Below are positions 15,222 to 25,109 of a DNA stretch of 64,000 nucleotides, piece after piece. The translations under genes were made by a program, and so were the position numbers. The first letter of the stretch is position 1; each line of letters begins with the position of its first letter. This stretch comes from Terriglobia bacterium (GTDB lineage Bacteria; Acidobacteriota; Terriglobia; Terriglobales; Acidobacteriaceae). The notes under the pieces were generated by a model. The model saw only the letters and a program-made list of their open reading frames with translations. It searched no databases and was not told the DNA's origin. Location of the stretch: NCBI GenBank assembly GCA_020073525.1, contig JAIQFA010000019.1, forward strand, positions 1-64,000. Direction: 5' to 3'.

Positions 15222-16988
15222 ATGGCAGCTCCGAAAATCATCGTAGTGGGAGGAGGCCTGGCAGGCCTCGCCGCAGTCATCAAGATCGCTGAGCTGGGCG
15301 GTGAGGTTGACCTGTTCTCGATCGTCCCGGTAAAGCGTTCGCACTCAGTTTGCGCGCAGGGCGGGATCAATGCCGCCAAGAACCTCAAGGGCGAAGGCGA
15401 TTCCACCTGGATCCATTTCGACGACACGATCTACGGCGGCGACTTCCTCGCCAACCAGCCACCGGTCAAGGCCATGTGCGAGGCCGCTCCCGGCATCATC
15501 GATCTGCTCGACCGCATGGGCGTTCCCTTCAATCGCACCCCCGAAGGCCTGCTCGATTTCCGCCGCTTCGGAGGCACGCTCTACAACCGCACCGCGTTCG
15601 CCGGCGCCACCACCGGCCAGCAACTTCTCTACGCGCTCGACGAGCAGGTGCGCCGCTACGAATCCGAAGGCAAGGTGAAGAAGTACGAGCATTGGGAGTT
15701 TCTCTCTGCTGTGCTCGACGGAAGCCGAGTCACCCGCGGTATCTGCGCGATGGACTTGCGCACCATGGAAGTACGGACATTCCCTGCTGACGCGATCATC
15801 ATTGCCACCGGCGGATGTGGCGCCATCTTCGGCAAGTCCACCAATTCGGTGGTGTGCACGGGGTCGGCGCAGTCCGCGCTCTACCAACAAGGCTGCTATT
15901 ACGCGAACGGCGAGTTCATCCAGGTGCATCCCACTTGCATCCCCGGAGAAGACAAGCTGCGGCTGATGTCGGAATCGGCACGCGGCGAAGGGGGACGCGT
16001 CTGGGTTCCGAAGACTCCGGGTGACAAGCGAGACCCGAAGAGCATCCCGCAGGGCGAGCGCTGGTACTTCCTTGAAGAGTGGTACCCGAAATACGGGAAC
16101 CTCGTCCCGCGCGACGTAGCCACACGCGCCATTTTCAAAGTGGTGTTCGAGCACAACCTCGGTATCGACGGCAAGCCGATGGTGTACCTTGACCTCACCC
16201 ACATCGATCGCAAGACGCTCGACCGCAAGCTGGAAGGCATCCTCGAAATCTACGAGAAGTTTGTGGGCGACGATCCGCGCGACACGCCGATGAAGATTTT
16301 CCCCGGCGTGCACTACACCATGGGCGGCCTCTGGGTTGATTACAAACAGTCCACGAATATCCCCGGAATCTTCGCGGCGGGAGAGGCCGAGTACCAATAC
16401 CATGGCGCCAACCGCCTGGGGGCAAACTCGCTGGTGTCGTGCATCTTTGGAGGCTTCGTCGCCGGTCCGAATGCCGTGCAGTACGCGAAGAATCTGCAAG
16501 CTGCGGCCAGCAACGGACACTTCGATGCCGAACGCAAGCGGCAGCAGGACATCAATGCCGGGCTGATGAAAGCCGATGGCAACGAGAATCCTTTCCTGCT
16601 CTGGCGCGAACTCGGCGCGCTGATGACTGAGAACTGCACCGTCATCCGCTACAGCAAGAAGTGCGAGGCAGCGGACGCCAAGGTGGTGGACTTGCTGAAT
16701 CGTTTCCAGAAAATCAACCTGAGCGATCGTTCACAGTGGGCAAACACGACGGTCGCGTTCGCGCGCCAACTCTACAACATGCTGCAATTGTCGCGGGTCA
16801 TCGCGCAGGGAGCGGCCATGCGCGATGAGTCTCGCGGTTCGCACTATAAGCCGGATTTCCCCGAGCGCGACGACAAGAACTGGATGAAGACCACGAAAGC
16901 AACTTTTGCGCCAGATTTGGACGAGCCGAAGTTTGAGTTCGAGCCGATAGATGCAAGTCTGATTCAGCCGCGGCCGAGGAAGTACTGA
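15222..16988 (+). CDS. sdhA: Succinate dehydrogenase flavoprotein subunit
   Basis: A 588-residue catalytic subunit oxidising succinate to fumarate on the inner face of the membrane. The FAD-binding start is IIVVGGGLAGLAAV (residues 6-19). The covalent-flavin histidine region is RSHSVCAQGGINAA. The substrate region includes HPTCIPGEDKL and the acid-base Arg segment SESARGEGG. HYTMGGLWVD and YHGANRLGANSL are near the C-terminal half. The length and the VPVKRSHSVCAQ motif match the type B (Bacillus-like) SdhA. Middle gene of sdhCAB. Confidence 0.97.
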   Translation: MAAPKIIVVGGGLAGLAAVIKIAELGGEVDLFSIVPVKRSHSVCAQGGINAAKNLKGEGDSTWIHFDDTIYGGDFLANQPPVKAMCEAAPGIIDLLDRMGVPFNRTPEGLLDFRRFGGTLYNRTAFAGATTGQQLLYALDEQVRRYESEGKVKKYEHWEFLSAVLDGSRVTRGICAMDLRTMEVRTFPADAIIIATGGCGAIFGKSTNSVVCTGSAQSALYQQGCYYANGEFIQVHPTCIPGEDKLRLMSESARGEGGRVWVPKTPGDKRDPKSIPQGERWYFLEEWYPKYGNLVPRDVATRAIFKVVFEHNLGIDGKPMVYLDLTHIDRKTLDRKLEGILEIYEKFVGDDPRDTPMKIFPGVHYTMGGLWVDYKQSTNIPGIFAAGEAEYQYHGANRLGANSLVSCIFGGFVAGPNAVQYAKNLQAAASNGHFDAERKRQQDINAGLMKADGNENPFLLWRELGALMTENCTVIRYSKKCEAADAKVVDLLNRFQKINLSDRSQWANTTVAFARQLYNMLQLSRVIAQGAAMRDESRGSHYKPDFPERDDKNWMKTTKATFAPDLDEPKFEFEPIDASLIQPRPRKY

Positions 16989-17018
16989 AGTGCGAGTGAA
17001 CGCACTTCCTTAATGGAT

Positions 17019-17096
17019 TGTCATCCTGAGCGAAGCGAAGGACCTGCTGTTCGTAGCGGCGGAGAAAAGCAGGTCCTTCGCTTCGCTCAGATGACA
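17019..17096. repeat. Dispersed inverted repeat, family D (TGTCATCCTGAGCG type), copy 1
   Basis: Arm 17019-17048 and arm 17068-17096 are complementary in 29 of 30 positions with a 19-base loop. Variants occur at 35701-35760 and 46141-46214. It lies inside the sdh operon between sdhA and sdhB and would form a long stem in the mRNA. Confidence 0.9.
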
Positions 17097-17129
17097 AAGT
17101 TTGAGCTAGGAGCTAAAGGCTAGAAGCTA

Positions 17130-17885
17130 ATGGCTAATAACAACAAAACCGTAATCCTCAAGATCAAACGCCAACTCACCCCAGACGCCAAGCCGTCATG
17201 GGAAGAGTTCGAGATTCCTTACAAGCCGAACATGAACGTCACTTCGGCGCTGATGGAGATCGCGGCCAATCCGGTCACCCGCGACGGCAAGCAAACCACG
17301 CCCGTCACCTACGACTCGAATTGTCTCGAGGAGATCTGCGGCTCCTGCGCCATGCTGATCAATGGCAAGGCTCGCATGGCGTGCTCTTCTCTGCTCGACA
17401 ATCTCGATCAGCCGATCAAGCTCGAGCCGTTCTCGAAATTTCCCGTCGTGCGCGATCTCGCCGTCGATCGCAGCGTCCTCTTCGAGAACCTGAAAAAGGT
17501 CAAAGCTTGGGTGCCAGTCGATGGCAGCTACGACCTCGGCCCGGGACCGCGCGTGACGATGGAGGATCAGGAAAAAGCCTATCCGCTGTCGAACTGCATC
17601 TCGTGCTGCTGCTGCATGGAAGCCTGCCCGCAGTTCAATGAAGACACCGGATTCGTCGGTGCCGCTACTATCTCGCAAGTACGCCTGTTCAACACGCATC
17701 CCACCGGCGCGGCCCTGAAACGCGAGCGCCTGTCCGCACTGATGGGCGACGGGGGCATCCAGGAATGCGGCTACGCGCAGAACTGCGTGGAGATTTGTCC
17801 AAAGGAAATTCCCCTTACCACCTCAATTGCCGAGGTCGGCGGCCAGGTTATGAAGCAGGCCCTCACCGACCTCTTGCGAAAATAA
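17130..17885 (+). CDS. sdhB: Succinate dehydrogenase iron-sulfur subunit
   Basis: A 251-residue electron-transfer subunit. The [2Fe-2S] ligands are in the N-terminal ferredoxin domain (C65, C70, C73, C85 in NCLEEICGSC and RMAC). The C-terminal domain holds NCISCCCCMEACPQF (from about residue 156) and CGYAQNCVEICPKEIP for the [4Fe-4S] and [3Fe-4S] centres. The run of four adjacent cysteines is slightly more than usual. Last gene of sdhCAB, 141 bases after sdhA with a family D palindrome between. Confidence 0.96.
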   Translation: MANNNKTVILKIKRQLTPDAKPSWEEFEIPYKPNMNVTSALMEIAANPVTRDGKQTTPVTYDSNCLEEICGSCAMLINGKARMACSSLLDNLDQPIKLEPFSKFPVVRDLAVDRSVLFENLKKVKAWVPVDGSYDLGPGPRVTMEDQEKAYPLSNCISCCCCMEACPQFNEDTGFVGAATISQVRLFNTHPTGAALKRERLSALMGDGGIQECGYAQNCVEICPKEIPLTTSIAEVGGQVMKQALTDLLRK

Positions 17886-17893
17886 CATCAACC

Positions 17894-17971
17894 GTAGAGA
17901 CGGAGATTGCCCCGTCTCTGCCTGCATCGTCTTGAAATACGCCCAGGAGACGCGGCAAGCCGCGTCTCTAC
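17894..17971. repeat. Dispersed inverted repeat, family B, copy 3
   Basis: Left arm GTAGAGACGGAGATTGCCCC from 17894, right arm GAGACGCGGCAAGCCGCGTC to 17971, eight bases after the sdhB stop. It could act as a transcription end point for the sdh operon. Confidence 0.85.
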
Positions 17972-18171
17972 CAGAGAGTATTTCCGGTAAATCCACACGA
18001 AATCGGCACACCTCACCTACGGGTAACCACCCGCAACTGTCTTCGGTAACATGTCTTACCCTCAAATTGTTTCGTAGAATTGTTCATCCGTGGTTTACAA
18101 TTGGCGATCCTGCGGGCATATCGGCACTCCTCCGCAGCCCCGGGGCCGTTCAAGTTAACGAAGCAAACTTA

Positions 18172-18951
18172 ATGATGCGAAGCTCCAAACCGCCGGCGAA
18201 ACTGCAGATCGCGCTGATTGTGCTTGTCATTTTCGCCGCGCTCGCGGCCCCGCGCACCGCCTTTGCCCTGCACCGCGTCAGCCATCGCCACCGCATCCTC
18301 CGCCACCTTCGCGGCGTGCTCTGGAACCCGCTGTTCCGTCCTTCGCACGATTCGCTGATCCGGCAGAACGAAGAAATCGACCGCCTCGATCTGCCGCGCA
18401 TTCAGGACGACGCTGAACTGGAAGCGCTCAAGGCCTCGGGGGCGTTGGTGCCTATCGAAGCGAGCGAGTCGCTGAAGATTGAGCCCAGTCTCGATCCCTC
18501 CCGCCGCTTTTGCCGCCCTTGGACTCGCGATTTCGTACAGGACCTTTCCGAAGTTTATTATCGCCAGTTCCACGCTCAGATTCAGGTCAACTCGGCCGTC
18601 CGCACCGTCAAGGTGCAGAAAAAGCTTCGCCGCCACAATCGCAACGCCGCCCCGGTGGATGGTGACACCGCGTCGTCTCATCTCGCCGGCGTCACCGTCG
18701 ATCTCCAGCGCCGCGGTTTGACGAAAGAGCAGATCCGTTTCGTCGAGCGCTACTTGTTCTACTTGAACGCGCTCGGTCTGGTGGAACCCGAAGAGGAGCG
18801 CCGCCACTGGTGCTTCCACGTAATGGTTTCGGATCGCTACGGCGACTGGCGCCAGACGCAGACTATTTTCCTGCGTCCGCCAGTGCAACAGCCTGATGCC
18901 GCTCCGGGCACTGTCACCGCCACTGCCGCTGCAATGGGCGCCTCGAACTGA
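18172..18951 (+). CDS. Exported M15-peptidase-like protein (DUF5715-like)
   Basis: A 259-residue protein with an N-terminal hydrophobic export segment (LQIALIVLVIFAALAAP, about residues 11-27). The C-terminal half has the zinc-ligand spacing of M15 D-Ala-D-Ala peptidases: SSHLAGVTVD (H170, D177) and later HWCFHVMV (H215). The segment SAVRTVKVQ matches the Arg-containing strand before the first motif in that fold. A peptidoglycan-related role in the periplasm is likely, but the family is little characterised and the middle is poorly conserved. The start is one of two adjacent ATGs (18172/18175). The gene stands alone between sdhB and the kinase gene, 40 bases upstream of the latter. Confidence 0.7.
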   Translation: MMRSSKPPAKLQIALIVLVIFAALAAPRTAFALHRVSHRHRILRHLRGVLWNPLFRPSHDSLIRQNEEIDRLDLPRIQDDAELEALKASGALVPIEASESLKIEPSLDPSRRFCRPWTRDFVQDLSEVYYRQFHAQIQVNSAVRTVKVQKKLRRHNRNAAPVDGDTASSHLAGVTVDLQRRGLTKEQIRFVERYLFYLNALGLVEPEEERRHWCFHVMVSDRYGDWRQTQTIFLRPPVQQPDAAPGTVTATAAAMGASN

Positions 18952-18991
18952 CCCTCCTGCGGACCTCGGCCTCCGCTACAATCTCCACAGA

Positions 18992-19510
18992 ATGATTGTC
19001 CTGATGGCCGGTTTGCCCGGAACCGGTAAAACCACGCTCGCCCGCGAACTGGTTCAGCGCACACAAGGGGCACTCGTCAGCAAGGACGCGATCCGCGCCG
19101 CCCTGTTCTCGCCGGACGATATCGAATACTCCGTCAGGCAAGACGACTTCGTGATGGAAATCATGCTGGAGGCGGCGCGCTTCCTGCTACAAACGGCGCC
19201 CGCCCGCAACATCTTCCTCGACGGCCGCACCTTCTCCCGCCGCTACCAGATCGACCGCGTTCTTGCGTTCGCTCGTGAACTCGCTCAACCCTGGGCAATC
19301 ATCGAGTGCGCCTGCTCGGATGAATCCGCCCGCCAGCGTCTCGATCTCGAGCCAGACCCCATGCATCCCGCGCACAACCGAACGTTTGCGCTCTATGCGG
19401 AGGTGAAAGCCCGCTTCGAACCGATCAAGTGTCCGAAAACAGCGATCAACACTGATCAGCCGATTGAGCAGTGTATCGAGCAAGCGCTCGTTGCCGTGGA
19501 TGCATCTTGA
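18992..19510 (+). CDS. P-loop kinase (AAA_33 / zeta-toxin-like fold)
   Basis: A 172-residue single-domain P-loop protein. Walker A is GLPGTGKT (residues 7-14) right after the first strand. DGRTFSRRYQIDRVL is the second-strand region with an acidic residue, and a lid segment with Arg (SDESARQRLD) follows. The pattern is that of small-molecule kinases such as gluconate or shikimate kinases and of chloramphenicol-phosphotransferase-like proteins; the substrate is unknown. The start ATG 18992 places the P-loop at the proper distance. Confidence 0.8.
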   Translation: MIVLMAGLPGTGKTTLARELVQRTQGALVSKDAIRAALFSPDDIEYSVRQDDFVMEIMLEAARFLLQTAPARNIFLDGRTFSRRYQIDRVLAFARELAQPWAIIECACSDESARQRLDLEPDPMHPAHNRTFALYAEVKARFEPIKCPKTAINTDQPIEQCIEQALVAVDAS

Positions 19511-19624
19511 GAGCAATGAATCTGCAAGTGTGGTGACAAGGCTTTGCCCCGTTCAGGGCGGTCGAAGACCCGCCACCACACGAGCATCGTCTTGAGAGCG
19601 CATCGTATAGAATCCTTGTCGATC

Positions 19625-20860
19625 ATGAACAAGCGAATCCTTGCCGCCGCCCTACTCGCCTTCGCCCTTCCCGTCCATGCGCAACGTGTCAGCGCCAAGG
19701 CCCGCGAGATCCAGAACTCCGCCATCGTCATCGACACCCATGCCGACACCCCGCAGCGTTTCCTCGACGAGAACTACGACATCGGATCAACCAATCCCAA
19801 AGACCCCGGTCACATCAGCCTTGACAAGGCCAAGGCGGGCAATCTCGGCGCTGAGTTTTTTTCCATCTGGGTCGAGCCGGAAACCAACCGGGGCCACTAT
19901 GCCCGCCACACGCTCGATCTCATCGATTCCGTTTACGAGCAAGCGGCGCGTCATCCCGACCGCATGATGATGGCGTTCAGCGTTGACGACATCGAGCGGG
20001 CACACCGCGAGCACAAACTCGCCGCCCTGCTTGGCATTGAAGGCGGACACTCCATCGAAAACGACGTGCGCGTGCTGCGCGATTTCTATCGTCTTGGCGT
20101 TCGCTACATGACGCTCAGCTGGTCGAACACGAACGAGTGGGCGGACTCTTCCGGAGACATTAACAACCCCAAAATCGAGCACCACAATGGCCTCACCGAG
20201 GGTGGCAAGCAGATCGTTGTCGAGATGAACCGCCTCGGAATGCTGATCGATATCTCTCATGTCTCCGACAAGACGTTCTATGACGCGATTGCCGTGAGCA
20301 AGGCGCCCGTCATCGCCTCGCACTCGTCCGCGCGCGCCCTCGCCAATCACCCGCGCAACATGACTGACGACATGCTCCGCGCCGTGGCCAAAAACGGGGG
20401 CGTCGTCCAAGTGAATTTCTACAACGCCTTTATCGATGAGAATTACCGCAAAGCGGCGGAAACGCAGGCCAAAGATCGCGATGCCGCCGTGCAGTCTTAC
20501 ACGGACCAACTCAAGGCTGCCGGAAAGACCGTGACCTATCTCGACTCCGACCGCATCGAGCGTGAGTGGGCCGCCAAAATTCCGCGTCCTCCCTTGAGTT
20601 CGCTGATCGATCACATCGACCACATCGCCAAAGTTGCGGGCGTGGATCACGTCGGCCTGGGGTCGGATTTTGACGGCGTCAGCGGGGCAACTCCCGCAGG
20701 CATCGACTCCGCCGCCGACCTGCCCAAGATCACGCAGGCCCTGCTCGACCGCGGTTACAGTGCCGACGATATCTGCAAGGTTCTTGGCGGCAACCTGCTC
20801 CGCGTCTTCCGCGAGGCCGAACGGGTGAGTCGCGAAATGCAGACCAGCAAAACCAATTAA
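19625..20860 (+). CDS. Membrane dipeptidase (peptidase M19)
   Basis: A 411-residue exported zinc dipeptidase. The signal peptide is MNKRILAAALLAFALPVHA. Zinc ligands of the M19 fold are IDTHAD near the N-terminus, the bridging Glu in GIEGGHS, and His in DISHVSD and IASHSSAR. GLGSDFDG is the conserved C-terminal Asp motif. These enzymes hydrolyse a range of dipeptides (renal dipeptidase-like). The ATG 19625 is chosen because it gives a clean signal peptide. A perfect family A palindrome begins two bases before the end of the gene. Confidence 0.94.
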   Translation: MNKRILAAALLAFALPVHAQRVSAKAREIQNSAIVIDTHADTPQRFLDENYDIGSTNPKDPGHISLDKAKAGNLGAEFFSIWVEPETNRGHYARHTLDLIDSVYEQAARHPDRMMMAFSVDDIERAHREHKLAALLGIEGGHSIENDVRVLRDFYRLGVRYMTLSWSNTNEWADSSGDINNPKIEHHNGLTEGGKQIVVEMNRLGMLIDISHVSDKTFYDAIAVSKAPVIASHSSARALANHPRNMTDDMLRAVAKNGGVVQVNFYNAFIDENYRKAAETQAKDRDAAVQSYTDQLKAAGKTVTYLDSDRIEREWAAKIPRPPLSSLIDHIDHIAKVAGVDHVGLGSDFDGVSGATPAGIDSAADLPKITQALLDRGYSADDICKVLGGNLLRVFREAERVSREMQTSKTN

Positions 20861-20925
20861 CCACCAAGGACACGAAGGGGCACGAAGGAAATCAAAGGCG
20901 GTAGGCCTTCGTGTCCTTGGTGGTT
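20859..20925. repeat. Dispersed inverted repeat, family A (CACCAAGGACACG type), perfect copy
   Basis: Two perfect 20-base arms, 20859-20878 and 20906-20925, with a 27-base loop. The left arm includes the last A of the dipeptidase stop codon. This copy probably serves as a terminator stem. Confidence 0.88.
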
Positions 20926-21024
20926 GATGATTTGGGGCGGCACGTAAAATAGTCTGTCGAGGCGCAGCCGCCAACCAGACCTGTCGTACAATTAATGATT
21001 GCTAAATACCCTACAGGAGCATCC

Positions 21025-21729
21025 ATGCGAACCCTACTGCATACGCTTGTCCTGATAATCTCTACTTCCCTGCTCGGCGCCGCACAGGCACCGCCGACAA
21101 CGACCATGCCACCTACCCGCAAGCCTGTCAGTTCCGCACCCGAGGCTGCCGTGGAACCCACCGCGATCATCCACACCTCCGCCGGTGACCTGCATTGCAC
21201 TCTGTTTCCGAAGGTCGCGCCGATCGGAGTTGAGAATTTCATTGGCTTGGCCAGCGGCACCAAAGACTGGACCAGTCCCATCTCTCATGCCAAGAAGCAC
21301 GGCGTCCCGCTTTATGACGGCACGATTTTCCATCGTGTGATCCCGGAATTCATGATTCAGGGCGGAGACCCCGCCGGCAATGGCACGGGCGATCCCGGCT
21401 ACAAGTTCAAGAATGAAACTTCGAGCACCGTGAAGTTCGACCGCCCCGGGCGTCTGGCCTACGCCAACTCCGGACCTGACACCAACGGATCGCAGTTCTT
21501 CATCACCGAAGTTCCCTACCCCAGCCTCAATGGCGGCTATACCATTTTTGGCCAGTGCGATGAGGCTGCTGTGGAACTGGTGAAGAAGATCGCTCGCATG
21601 GCTACGGATGGCGAACGGCCGCTGCGTCCCGTCAAGATCACGCACATCGATATCCATCGTGCCGGGGCATCTGCCGCCAAGCCCGCAACTGCGCCTAAAC
21701 CGTCAGCAGGGGTCAGGAAACCTATGTAG
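21025..21729 (+). CDS. Exported peptidyl-prolyl cis-trans isomerase (cyclophilin)
   Basis: A 234-residue cyclophilin with signal peptide MRTLLHTLVLIISTSLLGAA. Catalytic and binding residues are visible: FHRVIPEFMIQGGD (Arg and Phe of the active site), GSQFFITEVPYPSLNGGYTIFG. It would isomerise X-Pro bonds in the periplasm. An upstream ATG (20995) is possible but adds ten residues before the signal peptide; ATG 21025 has an AGGAG site. A second, cytoplasmic cyclophilin follows 80 bases later. The C-terminal Ala/Pro tail is low complexity. Confidence 0.93.
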   Translation: MRTLLHTLVLIISTSLLGAAQAPPTTTMPPTRKPVSSAPEAAVEPTAIIHTSAGDLHCTLFPKVAPIGVENFIGLASGTKDWTSPISHAKKHGVPLYDGTIFHRVIPEFMIQGGDPAGNGTGDPGYKFKNETSSTVKFDRPGRLAYANSGPDTNGSQFFITEVPYPSLNGGYTIFGQCDEAAVELVKKIARMATDGERPLRPVKITHIDIHRAGASAAKPATAPKPSAGVRKPM

Positions 21730-21777
21730 TACAGACGCGGCTTATCGCGCCTGAGACGAGGCAAGCCTCGTCTCTAC
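21726..21777. repeat. Dispersed inverted repeat, family B, copy 4 (degenerate)
   Basis: GTAGTACAGACGCGGCTTAT then GAGACGAGGCAAGCCTCGTC and CTCTAC. It starts within the stop codon of the first cyclophilin gene and ends 32 bases before the second. Confidence 0.7.
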
Positions 21778-21809
21778 AGTAAAAACACCTAAGAATTCGA
21801 AGGGAAATT

Positions 21810-22334
21810 ATGACCCGCACACCCGGAACCTATGCCGTGTTTGAAACCAGCGAAGGCAATATCGTTTGCCGCCTTTTTGAGAAAGATGCCCCCAAGACGG
21901 TCGCTAACTTCGTTGACCTCACTGAAGGCAAGCGTGAGTGGACACATCCCACTAGCCGCAAGAAGGTCACCGACCCTCTTTACCACGGAACCATCTTCCA
22001 TCGCGTGATCCCCGACTTCATGATCCAGGGCGGCGACCCGATGGGCACCGGCTTTGGCGGGCCCGGCTACCAGTTTGAAGACGAAACCAAAGGTTCGCCG
22101 CATCGTTTCGACAAGGGTGGGAAGCTGGCTATGGCGAATGCCGGCCCCAACACCAACGGATCGCAGTTTTTCATCACCGTCGCCAACACCGACTGGCTCA
22201 CCGGCAAGCACACAATTTTTGGCGAAGTCGTCGAGGGCTACGAGATCGTGGAAAAGATCTCGAAAGTCGCCCGTAACCGCCAGGACCGTCCGAACAAAGA
22301 CGTGGTGGTGAAGTCAGTAAAAATCGAACGCTAG
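21810..22334 (+). CDS. Cytoplasmic peptidyl-prolyl cis-trans isomerase (cyclophilin)
   Basis: A 174-residue cyclophilin without signal peptide. Marks: [19 protein letters not shown] (catalytic Arg), [16 protein letters not shown] and [17 protein letters not shown]. It is a close relative of the preceding exported copy, with an extra segment [13 protein letters not shown] shared by both, so they may be a tandem duplication that split into periplasmic and cytoplasmic versions. Ribosome site AAGGGAAA precedes the ATG. Confidence 0.94.
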   Translation: MTRTPGTYAVFETSEGNIVCRLFEKDAPKTVANFVDLTEGKREWTHPTSRKKVTDPLYHGTIFHRVIPDFMIQGGDPMGTGFGGPGYQFEDETKGSPHRFDKGGKLAMANAGPNTNGSQFFITVANTDWLTGKHTIFGEVVEGYEIVEKISKVARNRQDRPNKDVVVKSVKIER

Positions 22335-22344
22335 TCTGATTGTG

Positions 22345-22389
22345 GAGAGACGGGCGCCCTCGCCCGTCCGGCCGGGCGGGGCGCCCGGC
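22345..22389. repeat. GC-rich double hairpin
   Basis: CGGGCG (22351-22356) pairs with CGCCCG (22361-22366), followed by CCGGGC/GCCCGG (about 22372-22388). It lies just after the second cyclophilin gene and may end its transcript. The text differs from families A-E. Confidence 0.55.
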
Positions 22390-22452
22390 ACTCCAACCGT
22401 AATTATTCTTTATAATGATTGGTTCCTTCCCAAGCCTCTGGAGGCAAGTTTC

Positions 22453-23871
22453 ATGGCGTCGTTCAACGGAGTCCCTCTCCCGCCCAAAGGGCAGAAGATC
22501 GAATACAGCAACGGCAAATACACCGTCCCTAATCACCCGATCATCCCTTTCATCGAAGGCGACGGCACTGGCCGCGATATCTGGAAGGCTTCTGTCCGCG
22601 TCTTCGACGCCGCTGTCGAAAAAGCGTACCAGGGTAAACGTTCGGTGGCGTGGTACGAAGTCTTTGCCGGCGAGAAGGCGAAGGCGCGCTTCCAGAACTG
22701 GCTTCCCGACGACACTGTCAGTGCCATTCGCGAATTCCGGGTTGCCATCAAAGGGCCACTGACTACGCCTGTCGGAGGCGGCATCCGCTCCCTCAACGTC
22801 GCGCTGCGCCAGATCCTCGATCTCTATGGCTGCGTGCGTCCCGTGAAGTACTACGCCGGCGTGCCCTCGCCAGTGAAGCATCCCGAGCGCATGAACATCG
22901 TGATCTTCCGTGAGAACACAGAAGATGTTTACGCAGGAATCGAATGGGAACAGGGCACGGCCGATTGTGCTCGGCTGATTGAATTTCTCAACAAAGACAT
23001 GTTGAAGGGCGGCAAGAAGCAGATCCGCCTAGATTCCGGCGTTGGCATCAAGCCCATGTCCGTGACCGGGACCAAGCGTCTGGTCCGTATGGCCATCAAG
23101 CACGCTCTCGAAAACAAGAACAAAGCGGTCACGCTCGTCCACAAAGGCAACATTCAGAAATTCACCGAAGGCGCGTTCCGCAAGTGGGGCTACGAGCTTG
23201 CCACCGAGGAATTCCGGGCACAGGTCATCACCGAGCGTGAGAGTTGGATCATCGACAACAAAGACAAGAATCCCAACCTTACCGTCGAGGAGAACGCAAA
23301 TCTCATCGAGCCCGGCTTGGAGTTCGCCACCGACGACTTCCGCCAGGCTCTCTACAAAGAAGTAAAGGGCTGTCTCGATTCCATCTACGCCACGCACGGC
23401 AAAGGCGCGTGGAAGAAGAAGCTGATGATCAACGACCGCATCGCCGATTCCATTTTTCAGCAGGTTGTAACGCGGGCCGATGAATATAGCGTTTTGGCCA
23501 CGCCCAACTTGAACGGCGACTACATTTCTGACGCGTGCGCCGCGCAAGTCGGCGGTCTCGGCATCGCTCCCGGAGCGAATATCGGCGACGGCTATGCCAT
23601 TTTCGAGGCCACACACGGCACCGCCCCTAAGTATGCCGACAAGGACGTCATCAACCCTGGCTCGGTTATTCTTTCGGGCGTCATGATGTTCCGGTTCCTC
23701 GGATGGACGGAAGCCGCCGATCTGATTGAGCAGAGCCTGGAGCGCACCATCGAGCAAAAAAAGGTCACTTACGATTTCGAGCGCCTGATGGAAGGCGCCA
23801 CCAAGGTGAAAACCAGCGAGTTTGCCACCTGCATGATCGAGAACATGAACGTCGCAGTGGCAGCGGACTAA
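22453..23871 (+). CDS. icd: Isocitrate dehydrogenase (NADP type)
   Basis: A 472-residue homodimeric-type enzyme converting isocitrate to 2-oxoglutarate with CO2 release. Marks: [13 protein letters not shown] near the N-terminus, [17 protein letters not shown] (substrate phosphate/Ser region; the regulatory Ser position of E. coli IDH is in RSLN), [14 protein letters not shown], and [19 protein letters not shown] for the adenine nucleotide. The KYAD segment with Lys/Tyr favours NADP. Start ATG 22453 has GAGGCAAG upstream. The upstream in-frame extension crosses a GC-rich hairpin and is not used. Confidence 0.96.
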   Translation: MASFNGVPLPPKGQKIEYSNGKYTVPNHPIIPFIEGDGTGRDIWKASVRVFDAAVEKAYQGKRSVAWYEVFAGEKAKARFQNWLPDDTVSAIREFRVAIKGPLTTPVGGGIRSLNVALRQILDLYGCVRPVKYYAGVPSPVKHPERMNIVIFRENTEDVYAGIEWEQGTADCARLIEFLNKDMLKGGKKQIRLDSGVGIKPMSVTGTKRLVRMAIKHALENKNKAVTLVHKGNIQKFTEGAFRKWGYELATEEFRAQVITERESWIIDNKDKNPNLTVEENANLIEPGLEFATDDFRQALYKEVKGCLDSIYATHGKGAWKKKLMINDRIADSIFQQVVTRADEYSVLATPNLNGDYISDACAAQVGGLGIAPGANIGDGYAIFEATHGTAPKYADKDVINPGSVILSGVMMFRFLGWTEAADLIEQSLERTIEQKKVTYDFERLMEGATKVKTSEFATCMIENMNVAVAAD

Positions 23872-23965
23872 ATTGTCCATGATTGGTCCGTGTTGAGCAT
23901 TCTCGTAGAAAGCTGAGGGTCGGCTTTGAGAAGGGCACGACTCCACAGGCTGCGGAAAAAAAAAT

Positions 23966-24971
<1,006 letters not shown>

Positions 24972-24983
24972 GCAACAACATCT

Positions 24984-25055
24984 GTAGAGACGGGGCTTGC
25001 CCCGTTTCTACGTGAAATCATGCTGCGTTGGCGATTGCGGCAAATCGCGTCTCTG
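24984..25055. repeat. Dispersed inverted repeat, family B, copy 5
   Basis: Left arm GTAGAGACGGGGCTTGCCCC from 24984, degenerate right arm GCGGCAAATCGCGTCTCTG to about 25055. It lies between mdh and the LysR regulator gene. Confidence 0.75.
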
Positions 25056-25109
25056 ATTTCTCTTTCGGGATCGCCTCAGGGTCGCTATAGTGTCTGAGGC
25101 CAGCAACCG

